Assembly: GCA_036378315.1 (NCBI GenBank)
Contig: DASUWU010000011.1
Span: 50,361-114,360, forward strand
DNA: 64,000 bases
Direction of reading: 5' to 3'
Source of the DNA: CALAED01 sp036378315
Lineage (GTDB): Bacteria; Actinomycetota; Actinomycetes; Streptosporangiales; Streptosporangiaceae
Shown here: positions 50,859 through 57,850 of the stretch, piece after piece
How positions within the stretch are numbered: position 1 is the stretch's first letter
Layout: each line of letters begins with the position of its first letter
The notes under the pieces: model-generated
Databases searched by the model: none
What the model saw: the letters and a program-made list of their open reading frames with translations, nothing else
Told to the model about the DNA's origin: nothing
Made by a program: the position numbers and the translations under genes

Positions 50859-53032
50859 GCCGCGTAGCCCCGCCAGATCCGGCGCCACTCCCGCTGCACC
50901 GTCGCGTCGCCGACGGTCCGCCGGACGCCGTCGAGATAGGTGACGATGATGTCGGCGGCCTGCTTGGTGTGGCCGGCCGAGATGTTGTCGATCGTCAGGT
51001 GCGCCCGCTCGTAGCAGTCGTCGAACCCGTGGTGGTTGAGCTTCTGGATCTCGTGCAGCCGTAGCTCGCCGAGCCCGAACATCTCGATGGCGAGGTTGTA
51101 GCCGAGGATCTCGTTGTAGTACCGGTCGGGGAACAGCGCCAGACAGAGCTGGTACAGCGAGAACCCGTAGAGCTCGTCCGGCAGCTCGTCCTGGTCCATG
51201 AACGCCGCGTCGCGGATGTGCGGCAGCCGGATCCCCATGCTGCCCAGCGCGGTGTGGATCAGCGTGAGGTGGTTCTTGCGCAGGTCGCCGTGGCCCATCT
51301 CGTCCGCGTAGATCGAGAACAGCATCTCGTCGCTCGGCCGCTCGCGGTGCCCGGTGCCGGCGAGCCGGTGCAGCCAGGCGCCGTCGATCAGGGCGCCGAG
51401 CGCGTAGGTCGTCTGCAGGAAGATCACCGTCTCGCGGTCGGGGATCTCCTCCAGCGGCCGGTACGGCTTGACCAGCTTGTCCCAGTAGACGCGCTCGCAC
51501 CGCTCGTACAGAGCCTCGGGGGTGTAGTCGAAGTACGTGGCGTCGGTGTAGCGGCCGCCGGCGCCGTGCGTGAACAGGATCTCGCCGCCGGCGAGCACCT
51601 CGTCCACCCGGCGGGCGGCGAGCGGCAGGGTGTTGGGGAAGTTCTCGATGTTGACCAGGCGATGGAAGAGTTCGCGGTCGTCGCGCGGCCGGGCCTCGGC
51701 GATCACGATGTCGGGCGGGGCGCCGCGCCGGATCGCGGCCAGCCATTCCGCGGCGCGCGCGTCGCCCGCGGTGTTGACCGAGATCTCGATCTCGGGCCGT
51801 TCCCCCGCGCGGACCGACTCGACCCACGCCTTGAAGACCTCGGCCTCCCGCTCGTCGAAGATGCCGAACATCGGTCCGCCGAACTTGATGGCCTCGACGA
51901 AGCGCGCCGCCTTCCCCCCGCGTACCTGCGGGGACTCGCGGAACTCGCGGATGAACTCGGCGAGGTCGAGCTCCGGGTCGGCGAACGTCTCGGCGAGGGT
52001 GCGGCCCCCGACCTGGACGGTGCCGTGCTGGCTCCCGGCGAGCGGCGCGTGCCTGGCCACGATCTCGGCGACCCGCGATTCCAGCGAGAGGCCGTCGCGC
52101 CACGCGGCGAGCTCGCCGAGCATGGCGACGTGCTCGCGTTCCAGCGCGAGCGTCAACCTGATCGCCGCGCGCAGCCGCCGCCGCTCGCCGGGCCCGGCCA
52201 GCGCGAGGTACGCGGCGAGCGTCTCCCGCAGCGTACGGTCAGGCAGCGGCGGTGGGGTCCCGGTGACCAGGTCGTCGACGCCCAGCGCGTAGGCGGCGTA
52301 GTGGACGCCGACCACCTCGGGCAGGAAGTTGGCCGGCAGCCGCGACAGAGCCAGGTAGAAGCAGGCGTGCAGGGCGGTCAGCGGCCGCGCGCCGGCAGCC
52401 GCGAGAAAGCCGGCGGCACCGATCTCGGGCAGCACGATGTCGAGGCTCTCCAGGGCGCGGCGGCGCACCGCGTCCGACGCGCGGCGCGGCCGGCCGGCGC
52501 CGCGCAGCGCGTAGTGCTGGGCGAACAGGCGGTTGACGATGACGGACGGCTGGGTCGCCGGCTGGGAGATCAGGTCGAGCCAGCAGCCGCCGAGCAGCCC
52601 CAGGGGCGCGCGCTGCCGCAACACGATCTCGCGCACGTCGGGCGCGGCGCCGGTCAGGGCGCCGAGCGCGCCGGCCAGTTCCGCGCGGACCGCGGCGACC
52701 TGCCCGGCGATGCCGTTGGCCTCGTCCCGGATTCCGTCCGCGACCTCGTCGGCGAGCCCGTCGTGGACCTCGTCCTGGAGCCCGTCCTGGGCCCCGTCCT
52801 GGGCCCCGTCCTGGGCGGCCGCGCGCAGGAAGGCGTCGACGATGCGGCGCGCGGCGAGCAGCGTCGCCTCGGACTCCCGGTCGCGCACCAGGCGGTGGAA
52901 CATCGCCTCGGGGCGCAGCGCCAGGATCGCCGCCGCCTCGTCCCGTGCGGCGGCGCTGAACTCGAACGGGCGGGCGGGCAGCGCGGCGGTCGTGTCGGGG
53001 AGTTCGAAGATCCGGTCCGGTGCGATGGACAT
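50774..53032 (-). CDS. haem-oxygenase-like diiron oxidase (HDO family)
   Basis: The 752-residue protein belongs to the iron-containing redox enzyme/HDO family (relatives include UndA, SznF central domain, BelK/HrmI, RohS). Candidate metal-ligand helices are YADEMGHGDLRKNHLTLIHT (around 575-595) and the later pair YNEILGYNLAIEMFGLGELR, LHEIQKLNHHGFDDCYERAH. An N-terminal half of similar helical type has FLPEVVGVHYAAYALGVDDL and LALEREHVAMLGELAAW. A DG-rich insert (AQDGAQDGAQDGLQD) comes from a 12-bp tandem repeat. These enzymes perform N-oxygenation, C-C cleavage or desaturation. Here it is the last gene of the minus-strand operon and may oxidise the hydrazine or a carrier-bound chain. The exact reaction is unknown. 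Confidence 0.78.
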   Translation of the reverse strand: MSIAPDRIFELPDTTAALPARPFEFSAAARDEAAAILALRPEAMFHRLVRDRESEATLLAARRIVDAFLRAAAQDGAQDGAQDGLQDEVHDGLADEVADGIRDEANGIAGQVAAVRAELAGALGALTGAAPDVREIVLRQRAPLGLLGGCWLDLISQPATQPSVIVNRLFAQHYALRGAGRPRRASDAVRRRALESLDIVLPEIGAAGFLAAAGARPLTALHACFYLALSRLPANFLPEVVGVHYAAYALGVDDLVTGTPPPLPDRTLRETLAAYLALAGPGERRRLRAAIRLTLALEREHVAMLGELAAWRDGLSLESRVAEIVARHAPLAGSQHGTVQVGGRTLAETFADPELDLAEFIREFRESPQVRGGKAARFVEAIKFGGPMFGIFDEREAEVFKAWVESVRAGERPEIEISVNTAGDARAAEWLAAIRRGAPPDIVIAEARPRDDRELFHRLVNIENFPNTLPLAARRVDEVLAGGEILFTHGAGGRYTDATYFDYTPEALYERCERVYWDKLVKPYRPLEEIPDRETVIFLQTTYALGALIDGAWLHRLAGTGHRERPSDEMLFSIYADEMGHGDLRKNHLTLIHTALGSMGIRLPHIRDAAFMDQDELPDELYGFSLYQLCLALFPDRYYNEILGYNLAIEMFGLGELRLHEIQKLNHHGFDDCYERAHLTIDNISAGHTKQAADIIVTYLDGVRRTVGDATVQREWRRIWRGYAAYASFVEHALLKTLDADPAADPMADIVI

Positions 53033-53045
53033 GCCGGCCCCTTCG

Positions 53046-53987
53046 CTATCGCGGGAGCTTTCTGAGCAGCACGCCGATCCGCGAGCCGGGCACGCTCGCG
53101 GCCAGCAGGTAGTGGTGGTCGGCCCGTACGTGGCCGGCGGCGGCCCGGTCGACCAGGTTGATCAGCGGATCGGCCGCGAAGCAGTGCCCGACGCGCGCGA
53201 TGTTGTCGACATGGATCTGGTCCATGGTGAATCCCGCCTGCCGTTCCTTCATCACCACGAGCGGCTTGAGGAGGTTCGCACCCATCAGCCCGGAAACGTC
53301 GCCGAGCTTCATGCCCAGCGGCGCGAGGAGCCGGTCGTTCACCTGCCGGGCGAGGTCCGAGCTCAGCTCGTTCGACCACTCGAGTGACGCCGCCTCCTGC
53401 GCGGTCGCGCAGGACACGAGCCGGTAGCCGTCCGCGTGCCTGGCCGCTTCCCCGTCGGCGGACACCACGCAGCTCGCCGCGCCGTCGCTGAACAGCGCGT
53501 AGTTCGTGACCCGCAGGGACTCGTCGGCCACCCGGTCGGTCGTGACGACGAGGACGCGGCGGTGCCGGCCGGCGGCCACGAACGCGCTCGCCACGTCGAG
53601 CGCGGCCAGCAGGTTGACGCAGCGGTTGAGGGTCTGGCCGTAGAAGGGGAGGTCAGGAAGCCCGATTCCGGTGAGCACCCGCTCCACGAACGCGCCGTGA
53701 CCCTCGGCCGGCCCTGGGATCCGCGTGGAGCACAGCAGCAGGGCGTCCACCGACGCCGGGTCGGTGCCGGCGGCCAGCAGCGTCGCCGACCCGCTGCCGA
53801 TCGCCAGGTCCGCGAGGTCGCGTTCCGTGCGGTGGATGTCGCCCCAGCCCCAGAGACCGGCGTCCGGCGGCATCCCGAACTCCGCCGCCCGCGCGGCCAG
53901 ATTCTCGATGGTCGTGTGATGGGCCCGGTGCTCGCCGAGCACGTACCGCGGCCCGTACAGGAAGACCTCGTTCGGATCCCGGCTCAT
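53046..53987 (-). CDS. KAS III-like condensing or acyltransfer enzyme
   Basis: This 313-residue thiolase-fold protein resembles FabH. The active Cys is predicted in FYGQTLNRCVNLLAALDVAS, a following segment is RVLVVTTDRVADESLRVTNY, LFSDGAASCVVS matches the family SDGAAA strand, and a His lies in IARVGHCFAADPLINLVDRA, the place of the catalytic GN-AAS region. The usual Asn motif is altered. In secondary metabolism such enzymes make beta-keto starters or transfer acyl groups to O or N (CerJ-type). It lies 13 bases upstream of the oxidase gene and downstream of the type II thioesterase. The ACP of this operon is the probable partner. Confidence 0.8.
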   Translation of the reverse strand: MSRDPNEVFLYGPRYVLGEHRAHHTTIENLAARAAEFGMPPDAGLWGWGDIHRTERDLADLAIGSGSATLLAAGTDPASVDALLLCSTRIPGPAEGHGAFVERVLTGIGLPDLPFYGQTLNRCVNLLAALDVASAFVAAGRHRRVLVVTTDRVADESLRVTNYALFSDGAASCVVSADGEAARHADGYRLVSCATAQEAASLEWSNELSSDLARQVNDRLLAPLGMKLGDVSGLMGANLLKPLVVMKERQAGFTMDQIHVDNIARVGHCFAADPLINLVDRAAAGHVRADHHYLLAASVPGSRIGVLLRKLPR

Positions 53988-54012
53988 GTCGCGGCCCCCT
54001 TCCTGCGCGTCC

Positions 54013-54774
54013 TCAGATCAGCTCGACGTGGTGGTCGGCACGTACGAGGGTCAGCAGGAGGTCGATGGCGGCCTCGGGACCCCGCTCGAAGTAGAAGTGG
54101 CCGCCGTCGGCCCAGTGGCAGGCAGGGGCGTCCTTGACCTCGTCGCGCCACGGCTCGAGCTGGGCGGGGCCGACGTGCGGATCGTCGCGGCCGCAGATGA
54201 GCGAGAGACCCACCGGGAGGGGCTCCGCCGGCCGGTACCGGTAGCCAACGGCCATGTGGAAGTCGGCGATCAGCCCGGGCAGCAGCAGCTCCCGCAGCTC
54301 GTCGTCGGCGACGACCTCCGCCGGGAGCCCGCCGAAAAAGACGATCGCCTCGGCGAACGCCTTGCCCTCGAGGCCGGCGATGTCGCGTACCCGTTGCGAG
54401 GGCAGCAGCGAGGGCGCCGAGCAGCCGGACGCGACGAGGTGCCGCAGCGTCGGCAGCCCGGCGAGCCGGCGGGTGACCTCGAAGGCGACGAGCGCGCCGA
54501 GGCTGTGCCCGAACAGGTAGACCGGCCGGTCGTCACTCGCGCTGACCGCGCGGATCGCGGCGGCCGCGCCGTCGATGTACTCCTCGATGGTGGGCGCCGG
54601 CTCGTGCGCGCGATGCTCGCGCCCCGGCCGGCAGACGGCGAGGACCTGCGCGTCGCCGCCGAGAGCCGGCTGCCACCCGAGGAACAGCCGCGGGCTGCCG
54701 CCGGCGTGGGGAAAGCAGAAGACGCGGGCGGCGCCAGGCGGCGGCTCGGCGCCCGCGGTGACGAACCAGTCCAT
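54013..54774 (-). CDS. type II thioesterase
   Basis: This 253-residue alpha/beta hydrolase of the GrsT/RifR family has the oxyanion-side FCFPHAGGSPRLFLGW, nucleophile Ser in YLFGHSLGALVAFEVTRRLA, Asp in LSLICGRDDPHVGP and catalytic His in ADGGHFYFERGPE. It clears mis-loaded acyl groups from carrier domains of the NRPS/ACP proteins around it. A GAGG site precedes the ATG, and the gap to the upstream gene holds a 17-bp duplication. Confidence 0.87.
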   Translation of the reverse strand: MDWFVTAGAEPPPGAARVFCFPHAGGSPRLFLGWQPALGGDAQVLAVCRPGREHRAHEPAPTIEEYIDGAAAAIRAVSASDDRPVYLFGHSLGALVAFEVTRRLAGLPTLRHLVASGCSAPSLLPSQRVRDIAGLEGKAFAEAIVFFGGLPAEVVADDELRELLLPGLIADFHMAVGYRYRPAEPLPVGLSLICGRDDPHVGPAQLEPWRDEVKDAPACHWADGGHFYFERGPEAAIDLLLTLVRADHHVELI

Positions 54775-54781
54775 GGCCCTC

Positions 54782-54815
54782 GTTCCTCACAACCTGAAGT
54801 TCCTCACAACGTGAA
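54782..54815. repeat. 17-bp near-perfect tandem duplication at a gene junction
   Basis: GTTCCTCACAACCTGAA (54782-54798) is followed by GTTCCTCACAACGTGAA (54799-54815). On the minus strand each copy reads TTCA(C/G)GTTGTGAGGAAC, so the duplication doubles the stop codon of the C45 gene and the sequence before the thioesterase start. Confidence 0.8.
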
Positions 54816-55844
54816 GGTCCGCGTAACCGATCGGGACGGGTCGCCCGGCCGCAGGTGCAGCTCGCCGCGGCCCGGCACGAGGACGACCGCCGCGACGGTG
54901 CGCTCGCTGCGGATGTCACCGGTGTCCGCGACGCAGACCGGCGGCGCCGACAGCAGCCCGAAGTGGTCCTCGACGCCCGCGTCCGGCGACAGCTCGGACA
55001 GGCCGCTCCGGCAGGCCTTCAACCGCAGCAGCGAAGAGTTGCGCGCGAAGACGTTGAGCTCGTCGCGGGCGGCGAAGCCAGGGTGCAGGAAGTGGTTGGT
55101 GTGCTCGGTTGCGTCGACTTCGCGCAGCTCGTCGCCGAGGATCTCGACGCAGGCGGCCCTGGTGGCGTCGCACAGGATCAGCGACCTGGAGCTGGCCAGC
55201 CGCAGGCCGCGCAGGATCTCGATCGCGTGGTCGACCCCGGACGCGGTGTCGAGCAGATGGCGGATGGCCAGATAGGGCGGGAGGCCGGGGCGCCAGTCGC
55301 CGCCGAGCACGAGGTTCAGGCCGATCGCGAGGCCGTCGCCGTTGACGCCGAGGTAGCCGAGCAGGCCGCCGAAGCTGAGCACCAGCGCCCGCCGCCCGTT
55401 CCTCGTCACGTCGAGCACGGCGATCTGGTCGTCCAGGTCACCGTTGAGGTCGACCGTCTGCGCGAGCACCCCGGACCGGACGTACGTCGTGCAGTCGCCC
55501 ATCGTCGGGATCTTCTGGTAGCCCATGATCTCGCGGCGGAGCTGCAGCAGCAGCGCCGGCTCGTGGCCGATGCCGGCGCCTTCGCCCAGCCCGCGGATCT
55601 CCTCGGCCAGATCGGGGGTCGCGGCGCGGATCTCCGCCTCGTACGCGGAGAGCATCGGCCGCAGCGAGTCCAGCGACACCGGCGAGTCCGGCGCCGGCAG
55701 GAGCCGGTTCAGGCGGCACAGGTCGTCGGCGAGGAACGCGCGCAGCGCGCCGGCCCGCGCGGCGCCGTGCCGGTACCCCGCCTCGAACGGATCGCCGGTG
55801 ACCCGGACTAACGGGATGCCCTCCGCGTTCCTGAGCCGGGTCAT
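54804..55844 (-). CDS. C45-family autoproteolytic acyltransferase/hydrolase
   Basis: This 346-residue Ntn-fold protein is related to isopenicillin N acyltransferase. The predicted autocleavage nucleophile is Cys118 in TMGDCTTYVRSG. Upstream is the typical FEAGYRHGAARAGALRAF and EIRGLGEGAGIGHEPALLLQ. After the Cys come VLSFGGLLGYLGVNGDGLAI and HTNHFLHPGF, a family signature. Members exchange or hydrolyse acyl groups on amines. In this operon it could acylate, deacylate or release the peptide product. Its start overlaps the GNAT stop by four bases. Confidence 0.83.
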   Translation of the reverse strand: MTRLRNAEGIPLVRVTGDPFEAGYRHGAARAGALRAFLADDLCRLNRLLPAPDSPVSLDSLRPMLSAYEAEIRAATPDLAEEIRGLGEGAGIGHEPALLLQLRREIMGYQKIPTMGDCTTYVRSGVLAQTVDLNGDLDDQIAVLDVTRNGRRALVLSFGGLLGYLGVNGDGLAIGLNLVLGGDWRPGLPPYLAIRHLLDTASGVDHAIEILRGLRLASSRSLILCDATRAACVEILGDELREVDATEHTNHFLHPGFAARDELNVFARNSSLLRLKACRSGLSELSPDAGVEDHFGLLSAPPVCVADTGDIRSERTVAAVVLVPGRGELHLRPGDPSRSVTRTFTL

Positions 55845-56449
55845 GACGCGGGCGCCTTCACTTTCTCGTGGACCGCCAACTGGTCACGCACCCACGGCCA
55901 TTCAGCGCGAAGGACGCTGTAGAAGACGGCGTCGCGGCGCCGGCCCCCCGGCATGGGGTTGAAACTGCGGAGCGTGCCCTCTTCGGTGGCGCCGATGTTG
56001 CGCAGCGCGTGGCGCGCCTTGACGTTCAGCCGGTCGGTCTTGAACTCGACGCGCTCGGCGCCCATCTTCTCGAAGGCGTGCTCCATCATCAGGTACTTCG
56101 CCCACCGGTTCACGCCGCGGCCCTGGAATTCCAGGCCGAGCCACGACCAGCCGATTTCGAGGCGCCCGTCCCGCTCGAACATGTTCCCGATGCTCATGCT
56201 GCCGGCGGACCGATTCGAGCGCTTGTCGATGATGTGGTACGGCACCCGCCGGCCGGCCGCCAGATCGGCGATCCCCATGTCGAAGAACGCGTCGAAGTCG
56301 GCGTCGGTCTCGATCATGATCACGAAGAAGCGCCAGATCTCGGAATCCATGGCGATGGCGCGCAGCGCCTCGCGGTCGTCGGGGACGACCGGGCGGAGCA
56401 GGACGTGCTCGTTCTCGAGCGTGGTCGCCGCGACCTCGGCCCAGCCCAC
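55841..56449 (-). CDS. GNAT acetyltransferase (RimJ/RimL type)
   Basis: The 202-residue protein starts with NEHVLLRPVVPDDREALRAI and has SMSIGNMFERDGRLEIGWSW, then LGLEFQGRGVNRWAKYLMME (acetyl-CoA-binding Q/RxxG), and EFKTDRLNVKARHALRNIGA, which are the RimJ/RimL signatures. It transfers acetyl from acetyl-CoA to an amine. In a hydrazine pathway, N-acetylation of a reactive intermediate is an attractive role, but this is inference. One base separates it from the ACP stop. Confidence 0.82.
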   Translation of the reverse strand: MGWAEVAATTLENEHVLLRPVVPDDREALRAIAMDSEIWRFFVIMIETDADFDAFFDMGIADLAAGRRVPYHIIDKRSNRSAGSMSIGNMFERDGRLEIGWSWLGLEFQGRGVNRWAKYLMMEHAFEKMGAERVEFKTDRLNVKARHALRNIGATEEGTLRSFNPMPGGRRRDAVFYSVLRAEWPWVRDQLAVHEKVKAPAS

Positions 56450-56450
56450 G

Positions 56451-56714
56451 TCACACCGCCGTTCCGGCGCGGCGGGCCAGCGCCGTGGTGACGTCGCGCA
56501 GCGTGCGCATAGCGGCCACGTCCGCCTCGGTGAACTCCGACAGGGCGACCCCGGTGGCGTCGCAGACCGACATCAGGAACACGACCTTGTTGAGCGAGGT
56601 GAGCCCGTAGCCCTCGGCCATTTCGAGATCGAGGTCGAGGTGTTCCGGTGCGACGGCCGGCTCCACCACGCGCGCGAGGTTGTCGCGCGCCGCGGTTTCG
56701 ATATCAGCGGGCAT
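56451..56714 (-). CDS. acyl carrier protein
   Basis: This 87-residue acidic carrier protein has its phosphopantetheine site predicted at Ser40 in EGYGLTSLNKVVFLMSVCDA; the usual Asp of the DSL motif is Thr. The ATG follows CTGGAG at good distance, and an in-frame extension to 56852 is rejected as it has no conserved features. It is the first gene of the minus-strand operon (ACP, GNAT, C45, thioesterase, KAS III-like, diiron oxidase) and probably carries the substrate for those enzymes. Confidence 0.82.
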   Translation of the reverse strand: MPADIETAARDNLARVVEPAVAPEHLDLDLEMAEGYGLTSLNKVVFLMSVCDATGVALSEFTEADVAAMRTLRDVTTALARRAGTAV

Positions 56715-57041
56715 GGATGACTCCAGAGTTCGGTTCGCCTGACGGGCCAAACTCGACCGCGACGTTTTATGGGATTTAAAGGCAGACACGATTACCCAGT
56801 GCGCTATCTTGACAGCTGGTGCGTCTGACAGTTTTATTAGGTCTCCGGCCACGGATATACCGTTACGCTAGTCGCCGGATACTTCGGTGTCAATGCACGG
56901 ATTGTCACCACATCGGACGTTCATGCTCTGCACAAATACAAAGGGGGATGGTACGGATTTACTGGCTACAGTTCGTGACGTCGGGTCACGACGCCGACAC
57001 TTCGCCGCCCGGTGAAACGTCGCGGGTCTAGCGTTGAGGTC
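56715..57041. promoter_or_regulatory. non-coding control region of the minus-strand biosynthetic operon
   Basis: No gene is seen in these 327 bp, which are less GC-rich than the flanks. On the minus strand there is a near-consensus promoter: TTGACA at 56893-56888, a 17-bp spacer and TAGCGT at 56870-56865. GTCCGAT (56918-56912) lies 18 bases upstream of the -35. The start point would give a leader of about 140 bases to the ACP gene. This matches the promoter at 33080-33108. TGACAG occurs twice (near 56810 and 56826), which could be a further regulator site or a plus-strand -35. Confidence 0.65.
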
Positions 57042-57830
57042 ATGACCGACCGGTACGCCAGGTTCCGCGCCCTGCACCACGCGGCCGAGCCGCTGCTGCT
57101 GCCCAACGCGTGGGACTACGCATCGGCCGCCGCGCTGGTCGACGCCGGCTTCGCCGCGATCGCCACCACCAGCCTGGGCGTGGCCGCCGCGGCAGGAAAG
57201 CCCGACGCCCACGGCGCCACCCTGCCGGAGAACCTCGCCTTGGCGACGGCGGCGGCCCGGCTGCCGTGCCTGCTCAGCGTCGACATCGAGGCGGGGTTCG
57301 GCGCCGACCCCGCCGGCGTCGCCGCCGTCGTCGAACGGCTCGCCGAGGTGGGAGTCGTCGGCGTCAACGTCGAAGACGGCCGGCCGGACGGCACCCTCGC
57401 CGACCCCTCGCCGCAGGCCGACACGATCCGCGCCATCAAGTCGCGCGTCCCCGACCTGTTCGTCAACGCACGCACCGACGCCTACTGGCTGAGGGTCGAC
57501 CGGCCGCTGCCGGAGGCGCTGTCCCGCACCGAGGTGTTCGCCGGGGCCGGCGCCGACGGGGTCTTCGTGCCCGGCATCGCCGCCGACGAGGACATCTCCG
57601 CCCTCGTCGCGCACGCGCCCGTCCCGGTGAACGTCCTGTTCATCGCCGGCCGGCACACGCTCCCCGGCCTGGCCGCGCTCGGCGTCCACCGCGTCAGCCT
57701 CGGGTCGCTGCTGTTCCGCGCCGCGCTCCACGCCACCGTCCAGGCCGCCAGGGACATCGCGGACGGCCGGCCGATCACCGCCGGCCTGCCCTCCTACGGC
57801 GACGTCGTCTCGCTGATCGGCGGGGGGTGA
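57042..57830 (+). CDS. PEP mutase/isocitrate lyase superfamily enzyme
   Basis: This 262-residue TIM-barrel protein has the family core LLLPNAWDYASAAALVDAGF, IATTSLGVAAAAGKPD, LLSVDIEAGFGADPAGVAAV (Mg-binding DxExG), GVNVEDGRPDG and DLFVNARTDAYWL. The lyase motif KKCGH is absent, so it groups with oxaloacetate decarboxylase/2-methylisocitrate lyase-like members rather than isocitrate lyase. ATG 57042 has a GAGG only two bases away; a GTG at 57012 in frame is a less likely start. No partner gene is evident. It faces away from the biosynthetic operon. Confidence 0.82.
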   Translation: MTDRYARFRALHHAAEPLLLPNAWDYASAAALVDAGFAAIATTSLGVAAAAGKPDAHGATLPENLALATAAARLPCLLSVDIEAGFGADPAGVAAVVERLAEVGVVGVNVEDGRPDGTLADPSPQADTIRAIKSRVPDLFVNARTDAYWLRVDRPLPEALSRTEVFAGAGADGVFVPGIAADEDISALVAHAPVPVNVLFIAGRHTLPGLAALGVHRVSLGSLLFRAALHATVQAARDIADGRPITAGLPSYGDVVSLIGGG

Positions 57831-57850
57831 CCGGCGGCGCCCGGGCCGCG

